Assembly (NCBI GenBank): GCA_039714155.1
Contig: JBDLJX010000104.1
Coordinates: 1-8,762 of the forward strand
Length of the DNA stretch: 8,762 bases
Source of the DNA: SZUA-186 sp039714155
GTDB lineage: Bacteria > Pseudomonadota > Gammaproteobacteria > UBA9214
Reading direction: 5' to 3'
Part shown: one piece after another, positions 1 to 6,695 of the stretch
Position numbering within the stretch: the first letter of the stretch is position 1
How the letters are laid out: every line of letters starts with the position of its first letter
Translations under genes and position numbers: made by a program
Notes under the pieces: model-generated
Seen by the model: only the letters and a program-made list of their open reading frames with translations
The model's database searches: none
What the model was told of the DNA's origin: nothing

Positions 1-96
1 CCCGAAGACCACCGCACCGCCGGCTGTGAAGCACTGATAATCGCCGGGGTCAGGCAACCCGTCGAGTGGCGTAGGTAAGGTAAAACGTCCACACGT
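1..96 (-). CDS. Possible partial SRAP-like N-terminus with ACG in place of ATG
   Basis: Reading leftward from position 96, the codons are ACG TGT GGA CGT TTT ACC TTA, giving T-C-G-R-F-T-L, and the frame stays open to the window edge (32 codons). SRAP/YedK-family proteins begin Met-Cys-Gly-Arg-Phe, with Cys2 as the catalytic nucleophile, so the match sits exactly where the initiator Met should be, with ACG instead of ATG. It begins 8 bp downstream of the stop of the compact SRAP-like gene. No ATG, GTG or TTG starts this frame nearby (ATT precedes the ACG), and the AGG at 100-102 is too close for normal spacing. After CGRFTL the residues do not clearly follow the family, and the diagnostic downstream motifs lie outside the window. 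It could be a second SRAP gene with a non-standard start, a decayed remnant, or coincidence. Confidence 0.28.
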
Positions 97-104
97 AATC
101 CTGC

Positions 105-515
105 TTACCCGCTCATGATCCGCGGCCAGCGCTCGTGTGGCGCGTCGGCCAGTTCCGGCTCGACCGTCACCACATAGACACGGTGTTCATACTGCTCGCG
201 CGCTACCAACCCCTGGATCCACTGGCCCCCGGTCAGATCATACCAGTGGCTGTGGCCCTCGAAGTCCTTTTCCATGAAGCTCTTTACCGGCAACTTGACC
301 GGCACCGGCATCCAGCGGTCCCAGCGGCCGGCGTAAATGCTGTCGAGACGCGCCCAGCCACCCAGCGGCAAATGGCCGGCCTGGTCATGCCGCCGCCCCC
401 ATGCCAGCAGCTCCATGCCGCCCGCGCGGGTCTTTACCGGCAGCTGCGCCTTCGGGTTCGGAAAGTACAGCCGTACATCCTGACCGTTCACTGAATAATA
501 AACACCACCGCACAT
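105..515 (-). CDS. Compact SRAP/YedK-like (SOS response-associated) protein
   Basis: 136 residues starting Met-Cys-Gly-Gly. SRAP proteins (E. coli YedK, human HMCES) use Cys2 to form a covalent link with abasic sites in single-stranded DNA. By eye alignment to YedK: Cys2 is present; WGRR (39-42) matches the WG motif; FMEK (80-83) supplies Glu82 where YedK has Glu105; VYVVTVEPE (113-121) matches the hydrophobic strand before the active-site His; and PHERWP (126-131) supplies His127 where YedK has the IHDRRP motif with His160. The Asn of the NAR motif is not seen; the aligned stretch reads GGWARLDS (52-59), with Trp in its place. The usual family length is about 220 residues, and this protein ends five residues after PHERWP, so the C-terminal part is missing. 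Start choice is fixed by the need for Cys at residue 2; the Shine-Dalgarno is weak (AGG about 11 nt upstream). It lies 41 bp after the polymerase stop and is probably co-transcribed from the LexA-controlled promoter. Confidence 0.75.
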   Translation of the reverse strand: MCGGVYYSVNGQDVRLYFPNPKAQLPVKTRAGGMELLAWGRRHDQAGHLPLGGWARLDSIYAGRWDRWMPVPVKLPVKSFMEKDFEGHSHWYDLTGGQWIQGLVAREQYEHRVYVVTVEPELADAPHERWPRIMSG

Positions 516-556
516 GGTATTAAAAGCCTATAGCCAAATCTCTGTGGCAAATCTTT

Positions 557-1801
557 TCAAATCGTCTGCCGGTGACCATAGGGCTTCCACGCCGGCGCAA
601 TCACATTCGGCATACTGGAACGTTGCAGCAACCGTGCCGGGGCAAGGGCGAACTCTCCATAACGCCGGTTGATCTCGTCCATAACCGCATTCACCTCGTG
701 CTGCCCCTCGTCCATGGCATTGAACAGCTGCAGCTGGCTGCCGGCAGCCACCGGGTCCAGCGCCGTTACCTGCACCTGGTGCACGCCTTCACCGACCCAG
801 ACGTCATTCATGATGACGCGGCACAGCGCCATGATTTCTCCGCCGTCATCGGTCGGCAGGGCAGTGCGCAACTTGCCGCCCAGCCAGCCGCCGGACGTAC
901 GCAAACCAATAAAAAATGTCGTTGCCTGCAACTGATGCCGCCGCAGCCGCGCACCCACCTTTGTGCTCATGTGCAACAGGTAGGTCCGCAGCACCTCGAC
1001 GTCGCGGGTACCAGGTGGTACCACCTTGCCATGACCGATCGACTTCGGCGCCGGCACATCCATCTGCAGCTGCTCGGGGTCCTGACCCTGGCACATGTAC
1101 CAGATGCGCCGCCCCGGGTTGCCGAAGCGCCGCGCCAGTACGCTGATCGGCAGTCGCTTTACTTCGCCACAGGTGCGCACACCGTGTTCGGCCAGAAAAC
1201 CACCGATACCCTCGGCAATGCCGCACAGTTCGGTTACCGGCACATCGCGCAACCGCGCTGCCGCCTCCCACGGCGGTATCACCGTCAGGCCATCGGGCTT
1301 GTTCAGTTTGGCGGCAAACTTGGCCGTGGTCTTGTCACCGCTGACACCGACCGAGCACAACACGCCGGAGGCCTCGAATACCTTGCGCCTGGCAAGCCGT
1401 GCCATGCGCAGCGGCGTACCCGACAGGCGCTGGCAGTGCGTGACATCCAGAAACGCCTCATCCACCGAGAACACCTCGATGTCTGGCGTCACATCCTGCA
1501 ACGCCGCCATGATGGCCGTGGATGTTGCCGCGTAGCGCCGCGGGTCGGCCGGACACTGGATCAGCTCCGGGCACAAGCGCCGCGCCTGCCTCAGCCGCAT
1601 ACCGGTCCTGATGCCGTAGGCACGCGCCTCGTAGGAGCAGGTGATGATGCAGGTGCCCTGGAGGCCGTTGGTGACCGCCAGCGGGCGACCGCGCCATTCC
1701 GGCCGGTCACGTTGCTCGATCGAGGCAAAAAAGGCATTCATATCCACCAGCACAATGGCCCGCGGCCAGATGAGGGGGCAATGGTCGGTGGCTAACGGCA
1801 T
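557..1801 (-). CDS. Y-family translesion DNA polymerase (DinB/UmuC-like)
   Basis: 414 residues from the ATG at 1801. Y-family polymerases copy past damaged template bases with low fidelity. Visible elements in order: VDMNAFFAS (19-27) with metal-binding Asp20 and probable steric gate Phe25; SYEARAYGIRTGM (56-68); SVDEAFLD (112-119) with catalytic Asp114-Glu115; VGVSGDKTTAKFAAKLNKP (151-169), the conserved palm segment; a helix-hairpin-helix thumb around 190-240; a little-finger domain to about 350; and QLQLF (356-360), matching the QLxLF beta-clamp binding motif. Length and palm motifs are intact. The reading frame is open upstream to 2035, but the start at 1801 is preferred: AGGAG lies 5 nt upstream, conserved sequence begins soon after, and the LexA-box promoter lies inside the upstream extension. 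The DMNAFF form resembles UmuC's DVNAFY, so subfamily assignment between DinB and UmuC is left open. The gene probably leads an SOS operon with the downstream SRAP-like gene. Confidence 0.95.
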   Translation of the reverse strand: MPLATDHCPLIWPRAIVLVDMNAFFASIEQRDRPEWRGRPLAVTNGLQGTCIITCSYEARAYGIRTGMRLRQARRLCPELIQCPADPRRYAATSTAIMAALQDVTPDIEVFSVDEAFLDVTHCQRLSGTPLRMARLARRKVFEASGVLCSVGVSGDKTTAKFAAKLNKPDGLTVIPPWEAAARLRDVPVTELCGIAEGIGGFLAEHGVRTCGEVKRLPISVLARRFGNPGRRIWYMCQGQDPEQLQMDVPAPKSIGHGKVVPPGTRDVEVLRTYLLHMSTKVGARLRRHQLQATTFFIGLRTSGGWLGGKLRTALPTDDGGEIMALCRVIMNDVWVGEGVHQVQVTALDPVAAGSQLQLFNAMDEGQHEVNAVMDEINRRYGEFALAPARLLQRSSMPNVIAPAWKPYGHRQTI

Positions 1802-1806
1802 GGGCA

Positions 1807-1811
1807 CTCCT
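1807..1811 (-). promoter_or_regulatory. Ribosome binding site of the Y-family polymerase
   Basis: AGGAG on the minus strand, 5 nt before the ATG at 1801-1799. It decides the start in favour of a 414-residue protein rather than the longer open frame reaching 2035. Confidence 0.8.
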
Positions 1812-1875
1812 GAAAGGGCATGGCAGGGCGCGCCCTGCAAAAAACCGGCTCCGACCTTTTTCCAGGCCAGCCGGA

Positions 1876-1895
1876 TACTGTGATTATATACAGTA
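1876..1895. promoter_or_regulatory. LexA operator (SOS box)
   Basis: The plus strand reads TACTGTGATTATATACAGTA, a perfect CTGT-N8-ACAG palindrome core (1878-1881 and 1890-1893) with an AT-rich centre and flanking TA on both sides. This is the E. coli-type LexA site used in gamma- and betaproteobacteria. It lies 75 bp upstream of the polymerase ATG and covers the predicted -10 element on the minus strand, so bound LexA would block the promoter until RecA-stimulated cleavage. It is also about 155 bp upstream of the divergent cytochrome gene, where an effect is less likely. Confidence 0.92.
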
Positions 1896-1911
1896 TTTCG
1901 ACGACTGTACC
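1883..1911 (-). promoter_or_regulatory. Predicted sigma-70 promoter for the polymerase/SRAP operon
   Basis: On the minus strand a perfect TATAAT -10 box occupies 1888-1883, inside the LexA operator. A weak -35 (GGTACA, 1911-1906) lies at the standard 17-bp spacing and matches TTGACA at only three positions. The expected start of transcription is near 1876, giving a leader of about 75 nt. A strong -10 buried in the operator is typical of tightly repressed SOS promoters. Confidence 0.6.
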
Positions 1912-1937
1912 CGCTGCAACAAAAAAATCCCCTGCAA

Positions 1938-1951
1938 TTGACGTGCGTCAT
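1938..1951 (+). promoter_or_regulatory. Candidate FNR/DNR-family operator upstream of the cytochrome operon
   Basis: The sequence TTGAC-GTGC-GTCAT matches the Crp/FNR-family form TTGAC-N4-GTCAA at nine of ten half-site positions, with an exact TGACG/CGTCA inverted repeat. A GATACT -10-like hexamer lies at 1974-1979, which would place transcription start near 1986. The centre of the box would then be at -41.5, the standard position of a class II FNR-type activator. The leader to the ATG at 2051 would be about 65 nt. The -10 matches the consensus at four of six positions and no experimental start is known, so this is a candidate only. Confidence 0.42.
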
Positions 1952-2050
1952 AACCGCGGCACGGGATACCGGCGATACTTTCTGGGGTATTATTTCCGCT
2001 TCAGCCACCTGGCGGCCATTACCAGTGCCGCCCACAAGACACGGAAAACA

Positions 2051-4843
2051 ATGACAGCAGCAAAACCCGCCAATACGCCACCCAAACCGGTCATCGATGC
2101 ACGCCTCGGGCGGCTGCTGGGCATCGTTTTCCTGCTGTTCGCCCTGCTGGTGGTCAATTCACTCTACCTGGGGATTGTCACATTGCTGGAACAAACCAGT
2201 GACGAGATCTACCAGGACTACTTTTACATGCTGATGTTCCTCGGCCACCTGCTCATGGGACTGCTGCTGACACTGCCGGTAATCCTGTTCGCACTGGCGC
2301 ATATGCGCCGTGCGCTGGGGCGCCCCAACCGCTATGCCGTACGGGCCGGCATGGCGCTGTTCACGGCCGCCTTGCTGTTGCTGTTGTCCGGGCTGGTGCT
2401 GACGCGTTTCGGTTTTTTCGAGATCAACGAACCGCTGACACGCCGCATTGCCTACTGGGTGCATATCATCAGCCCGTTCGGTGTCGCCTGGCTGTTTGTC
2501 CTGCACCGCCTGGCCGGCCCGCCGATCCGCTGGCGCGCGGCCCGCAACTGGTCACTGCTGGCGGCCGGTTTTGCCGCCGTCATGATTGCAACCAGTGCCG
2601 TTATTGCCTGGCAGAACGGCAGCGGCAAGAGCATCAACTTCGAGCCGTCACTGGCACAACTGGCTGCACCGGACTACCTGCCGCCGGCACACCTGATGAC
2701 CGACGACGCCTGTGCAGACTGTCACGCCGATATCAATGCCAGCCACGAACACAGCATGCACCGGTTCAGCTCGTTCAATAATCCGGCCTACACGTTCAGT
2801 GTCGAGGAAACCCGTGAGGTGGTGTACCGGCGCGATGGCAACATGCATAGCGCGCGTTTCTGCGCCGCCTGTCATGACCCGGTGCCGCTGTTCAGCGGCC
2901 GCTTTGATGACCCGGCATTCGATACCGTGAATGACCCGACGGCAATGGCGGGGATCACCTGCATGAGCTGCCACGCCATCACCCGCATCGATGGCACCTA
3001 TGGCACCGGCAACTACACCCTGGCCGATCCGCCGCGTTACCCGTTTGCTTTCAGTGAATCGGCCTTTTTCAAGGCCATCAACCACCAGCTCATCAAGGCC
3101 AAGCCGGCGTTTCACAAGCAGACCCTGCTGAGACCGCTGCACAAATCGGCCGAGTTCTGCGCCACCTGCCACAAGACCCATATCCCGGAAACGGTAAACC
3201 ACTACCGCTGGCTGCGCGGCCAGGACCATTACGACAGTTTCCTGCAGAGCGGCGTATCCGGCCACCGGGTCGACAGCTTCTACTACCCGGAGCAGGCCGT
3301 GGCACGCTGCAGCGCCTGCCATATGCCGCTGGAGGCCTCAGACGATCCCGCCGCACGCGATTTCGACAACAGTGGCGCGCGCCATGTACACAGCCACCTG
3401 TTCCCCGGCGGCAACACCGGTATCGCGCACATGGTCGGCCTGCCCGATGCCGCTATCGATGCACGACGCGAGCAGCTGACCAATGTCACACGCCTCGATA
3501 TTTTCGGTATCAAGCAGGGCGGCAGCATCAGTGGCGAGCTGCTGGCACCGTTGCGACCGCAACTGCCGGCACTGATTCCCGGGGAGAAATACCTGCTGGA
3601 AATCGTGGTGCGCACCACCGGTATTGGTCACCACCTGACCCAGGGTACGACAGACTCCAACGAGTTGTGGCTGGACATTACCGCCACATCCGGTGACCGG
3701 GTTATCGGACGCAGTGGTGCGCGCAACGCCGATGGCAGCGTCGATCCGTGGGCCTACTTCGTCAACAGTTATGTCCTCGATCGCGACGGCAACCGTATCG
3801 ATCGCCGCAACGGCCAGGATATCTATGTGTCCCTGTACAACCACCAGATCCCGCCGGGCGCCGCCGCTGTCGTGCACTACCTGCTGCAAGTGCCGGATGA
3901 TATCGATGCGCCAGTCGTAATCGAGGCGCACCTGAACTACCGCAAGTTTGACACCATCTACCTGCAGCACATACTTGGTGAAACATTCACAGTCAACGAC
4001 CTGCCGGTCACGGTCATGGCCAGTGATCGAATCGAACTGCCGGTCGGCAAGTCCGGTAAGGGCATGAGCTTTGAGCTGCACCCGGTTAGCGAAAACGAAC
4101 GCTGGAGTGATTACGGCATCGGCCTGCTGCGCGAAGGCAACAGCGGCTCCAGCAAGGGCGAGTTGCGGCAGGCAGAGCACGCTTTCAAGCAGACCGAGGC
4201 GCTCGGTGACATGAACGGCCCGCTCAACCTGGCACGCGTGTACTTCAAGGAAGGGCGCCTGAAAGAGGCCGCCCGGGCACTGGAACGCGCCAATGCCGGT
4301 GATCCACCGGCCGCAGCCTGGACGATTGCCTGGTACAGCGCGCTCATTGACCGTGAAAATGGCCATCTTGACGAGGCTATTCAGTCACTTGAGGCGATAA
4401 TCGATACCCGTTTCGAGGCTGCGCGCCAGCGCGGCTTTGATTTCTCCAAGGATGTCCGGGTGCTGAACATGCTTGGCCGCAGCCTGTTCGAGCGCGCCCG
4501 TCGCGAACGTGGCGAGGCGCGCCGGCACGAACGCCAGCAGTTTCTGCTACGCGCCCGCGACACACTGCAGCAAACCCTGCTCATCGACCCGGAGAACCTC
4601 GCCGCCCATTACAATCTGTCGCTGGTGTTTGCCGAGCTCAATGATGACAAACAGGCCGAATTTCATCACGTACTGCATGAGAAATACCGGCCGGATGACA
4701 ACGCGGTGGGGCAGGCAGTCGCTGCACACCGCAGCAGTAACCCGGCCGCAGATCACGCGGCCGCAGCCATCGCCATTTATGACCTGAACCGGAAACCCGG
4801 GGACCTCAATGCAAACCTTGAAGGCCATATGAACAGGCTGTAG
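2051..4843 (+). CDS. Membrane-anchored pentahaem c-type cytochrome with C-terminal TPRs
   Basis: 930 residues from the ATG at 2051 (weak GGAA 5' of it); the frame is open back to 1820, but that extension would cover the control region and lacks a good start. Residues 20-187 hold about five membrane helices (roughly 22-46, 58-84, 99-119, 133-155, 167-187). Helix 2 carries His66 and His84 and helix 4 carries His138 and His152, which could bind one or two b-type haems. The exported part has five CxxCH haem c motifs at 221-225, 271-275, 304-308, 370-374 and 420-424, with many extra His such as SHEHSMH (231-237), HKTH (374-377) and HVHSH (445-449) that could be distal ligands; this layout resembles the cytochrome c554-like multihaem group. 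Residues about 500-665 look like a beta-rich domain. Residues about 684-880 are TPR helices. It leads the operon and probably passes electrons between the quinone pool and periplasmic partners. The fusion is unusual and the substrate is unknown. Confidence 0.9.
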   Translation: MTAAKPANTPPKPVIDARLGRLLGIVFLLFALLVVNSLYLGIVTLLEQTSDEIYQDYFYMLMFLGHLLMGLLLTLPVILFALAHMRRALGRPNRYAVRAGMALFTAALLLLLSGLVLTRFGFFEINEPLTRRIAYWVHIISPFGVAWLFVLHRLAGPPIRWRAARNWSLLAAGFAAVMIATSAVIAWQNGSGKSINFEPSLAQLAAPDYLPPAHLMTDDACADCHADINASHEHSMHRFSSFNNPAYTFSVEETREVVYRRDGNMHSARFCAACHDPVPLFSGRFDDPAFDTVNDPTAMAGITCMSCHAITRIDGTYGTGNYTLADPPRYPFAFSESAFFKAINHQLIKAKPAFHKQTLLRPLHKSAEFCATCHKTHIPETVNHYRWLRGQDHYDSFLQSGVSGHRVDSFYYPEQAVARCSACHMPLEASDDPAARDFDNSGARHVHSHLFPGGNTGIAHMVGLPDAAIDARREQLTNVTRLDIFGIKQGGSISGELLAPLRPQLPALIPGEKYLLEIVVRTTGIGHHLTQGTTDSNELWLDITATSGDRVIGRSGARNADGSVDPWAYFVNSYVLDRDGNRIDRRNGQDIYVSLYNHQIPPGAAAVVHYLLQVPDDIDAPVVIEAHLNYRKFDTIYLQHILGETFTVNDLPVTVMASDRIELPVGKSGKGMSFELHPVSENERWSDYGIGLLREGNSGSSKGELRQAEHAFKQTEALGDMNGPLNLARVYFKEGRLKEAARALERANAGDPPAAAWTIAWYSALIDRENGHLDEAIQSLEAIIDTRFEAARQRGFDFSKDVRVLNMLGRSLFERARRERGEARRHERQQFLLRARDTLQQTLLIDPENLAAHYNLSLVFAELNDDKQAEFHHVLHEKYRPDDNAVGQAVAAHRSSNPAADHAAAAIAIYDLNRKPGDLNANLEGHMNRL

Positions 4844-4864
4844 GCGACAGGCTGCAGGAAAACC

Positions 4865-6691
4865 ATGGACACCAATGATCAGAAATCTGCAGTGCGGCGC
4901 AGTGACGCCGTCATCCGCCGGGCGTTTTACCGCTCCATTGCCGTCATCCTCGTGCTGGCTGCTGCCGGCCTGCTGCTGAGCTGGTTGCTGTTACAGGATG
5001 ACAGCAGCGAAACCGTGATCGAGGAAGCCATTGTTACCGGACCGGTAGCAACCGGGACAGCAACGCCGCAAACACCGCCAATGGTAATGTTTACCGATAT
5101 CACGGCAGCGGCCGGGATCGACTTCGTGCATGTCAACGGCGCCTATGGCGACAAGCTGATACCGGAACCCATGGGCAGCGGCGCCGCATTTTTTGACTAT
5201 GACAATGATGGCGACCCGGACCTGTTGCTGGTCAATTCACGCAACTGGCCAGACCGGGAAACCGGAAACCCGGCAACACTTGCCCTGTACCGGAATGACG
5301 GTAGTGGCCATTTCACCGATGTCACTGCCGCTGCCGGACTGGCAATCAGCTGCTATGGCATGGGTGTTGCCGCCGGTGATTACGACAATGATGGCTGGAC
5401 GGATCTCTACATTACGGCGCTTGGCAGCAATTACCTGCTGAAAAACGACAACGGCCGGTTCAGCGATGTCACCGCCGCCAGCCAGACGGCCGGACTGGAC
5501 AGCGACTGGAGTAGCACAGCCGCCTTTTTCGACTATGACAATGACAACGATCTCGACCTGTTCGTCAGCAACTATGTCCTCTGGACCCGCGATCTCGATC
5601 TGGAAATCAATTTCCAGGTGACCGGACTGGGCCGCACCATCGGCGCGCCAAACCACTTTAACGGTACCAACAACCGCCTGTACCGTAATGACGGCAATGG
5701 CCGCTTCACCGATGTCTCCCATAGCGCCGGCATCACCGTGAACGACCCGGTTAGCGAGGCGCCACAGGGCAAGGCACTGGCCGTTGCCGTATTCGATTAT
5801 GACCGCGATGGCCGGCTGGACCTGCTGGTCGCCAATGACACGGTGCGCAACTACCTGTTTCACAATCTTGGCGATGGCCGCTTCGAGGAGGTCGGCGCCC
5901 TGGAGGGCATCGCCTTTGATCGCAACGGCAAGGCGACCGGCGCCATGGGCATCGACACGGCGCATTTCCGCAACGACGTGGAAATCGGTGTTGCCATCGG
6001 CAACTTTGCCAACGAGATGAGTTCGCTGCTGGTTACCGTAGACGGCCAGCCACCCTTTGCCGACGAGGCCATCCTCGAGGGCATCGGCCCGGCTTCACGG
6101 CTGGCGCTGACCTTCGGCCTGTTCTTCTTCGATTATGATCTCGATGGCCGGCTCGACCTGTTCCAGGCCAACGGTCACCTGGAGAGCGAAATCAATGTCA
6201 TACAGCCCAGCCAGACCTATGCCCAGCCGGCGCAACTGTTCTGGAACTGTGGCGAGGACTGCCGGACCCGCTTTATCCCGGTGGCAGACATTGCTGATTT
6301 GCAACAACCGATGGTCGGTCGTGGCGCCGCCTATGCCGATATCGATGCCGATGGTGACCTGGATATCGTTGTGATACAGAATGGCGACGCCGCCAGGCTG
6401 TTTCGCAACGACCAGCAAACCGGCCATCACTGGTTGCGGCTGCGTCTTGAAGGCAACAACGATGCCATCGGTGCGCAAGTCGAGCTCAAGGCCAACGGCA
6501 TTACGCAGCGACGCCGTGTCATGCCGACACGCAGTTACCTGTCGCAGGTCGAACTGCCGGTCACCTTCGGGCTGGCTGACAGCACCACTGTCGACAGCCT
6601 GGTGATTACCTGGCCGGACGGCACGACACAGACAGTCGCGGTGAGCGACATCGATACCACCCTGACCGTCCATCAACCCGGGAAGCATTGA
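4865..6691 (+). CDS. Membrane-anchored FG-GAP/VCBS repeat protein with ASPIC/UnbV domain (CRTAC1-like)
   Basis: 608 residues; AGGAA lies 4 nt before the ATG. An N-terminal basic stretch and one membrane helix (about 22-44) without an obvious cleavage site suggest an anchored protein facing the periplasm. Six Asp-rich calcium loops of the integrin/VCBS type occur at 111-119, 172-180, 223-231, 311-319, 423-431 and 492-500 (for example DYDNDGDPD and DYDRDGRLD), each followed by an LDL(F/L)V-type strand, as in a beta-propeller. Residues about 520-602 match the ASPIC/UnbV domain: HHWLRLRLEG, GAQVELKANG, SYLSQ and ITWPDG. CRTAC1-like proteins of this build are common in bacteria, but their role is mostly unknown; UnbV was named from enediyne clusters. 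Two Cys in NCGEDC (461-466) could form a disulfide. Tight spacing (21 bp) to the cytochrome gene and 4 bp to the next gene argues for a joint function, perhaps as a structural partner of the cytochrome. Confidence 0.9.
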   Translation: MDTNDQKSAVRRSDAVIRRAFYRSIAVILVLAAAGLLLSWLLLQDDSSETVIEEAIVTGPVATGTATPQTPPMVMFTDITAAAGIDFVHVNGAYGDKLIPEPMGSGAAFFDYDNDGDPDLLLVNSRNWPDRETGNPATLALYRNDGSGHFTDVTAAAGLAISCYGMGVAAGDYDNDGWTDLYITALGSNYLLKNDNGRFSDVTAASQTAGLDSDWSSTAAFFDYDNDNDLDLFVSNYVLWTRDLDLEINFQVTGLGRTIGAPNHFNGTNNRLYRNDGNGRFTDVSHSAGITVNDPVSEAPQGKALAVAVFDYDRDGRLDLLVANDTVRNYLFHNLGDGRFEEVGALEGIAFDRNGKATGAMGIDTAHFRNDVEIGVAIGNFANEMSSLLVTVDGQPPFADEAILEGIGPASRLALTFGLFFFDYDLDGRLDLFQANGHLESEINVIQPSQTYAQPAQLFWNCGEDCRTRFIPVADIADLQQPMVGRGAAYADIDADGDLDIVVIQNGDAARLFRNDQQTGHHWLRLRLEGNNDAIGAQVELKANGITQRRRVMPTRSYLSQVELPVTFGLADSTTVDSLVITWPDGTTQTVAVSDIDTTLTVHQPGKH

Positions 6692-6695
6692 TCGC

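Noticed and set aside
1..78. Plus-strand open frame ending at TAG-free stop TAA at 76-78
   Set aside because: Only 25 codons are visible, no motif is recognised, and the opposite strand offers a better-motivated reading.
572..1795. Plus-strand open frame (407 codons) opposite the polymerase
   Set aside because: It is the antisense shadow of a protein with intact Y-family catalytic motifs; its composition is His/Arg/Gln-rich nonsense.
1802..2035. N-terminal extension of the polymerase frame up to 2035
   Set aside because: It has no polymerase similarity, would contain the LexA box and its promoter, and the internal ATG at 1801 has an AGGAG ribosome site at good spacing.
1820..2050. N-terminal extension of the cytochrome frame back to 1820
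   Set aside because: It overlaps the divergent control region and part of the polymerase leader, reads as low-complexity non-conserved sequence, and the ATG at 2051 directly precedes the membrane domain.
3338..4366. Long minus-strand open frame (342 codons) inside the cytochrome gene
   Set aside because: It is a shadow of a clear haem/TPR coding sequence in GC-rich DNA and shows no recognisable domain.
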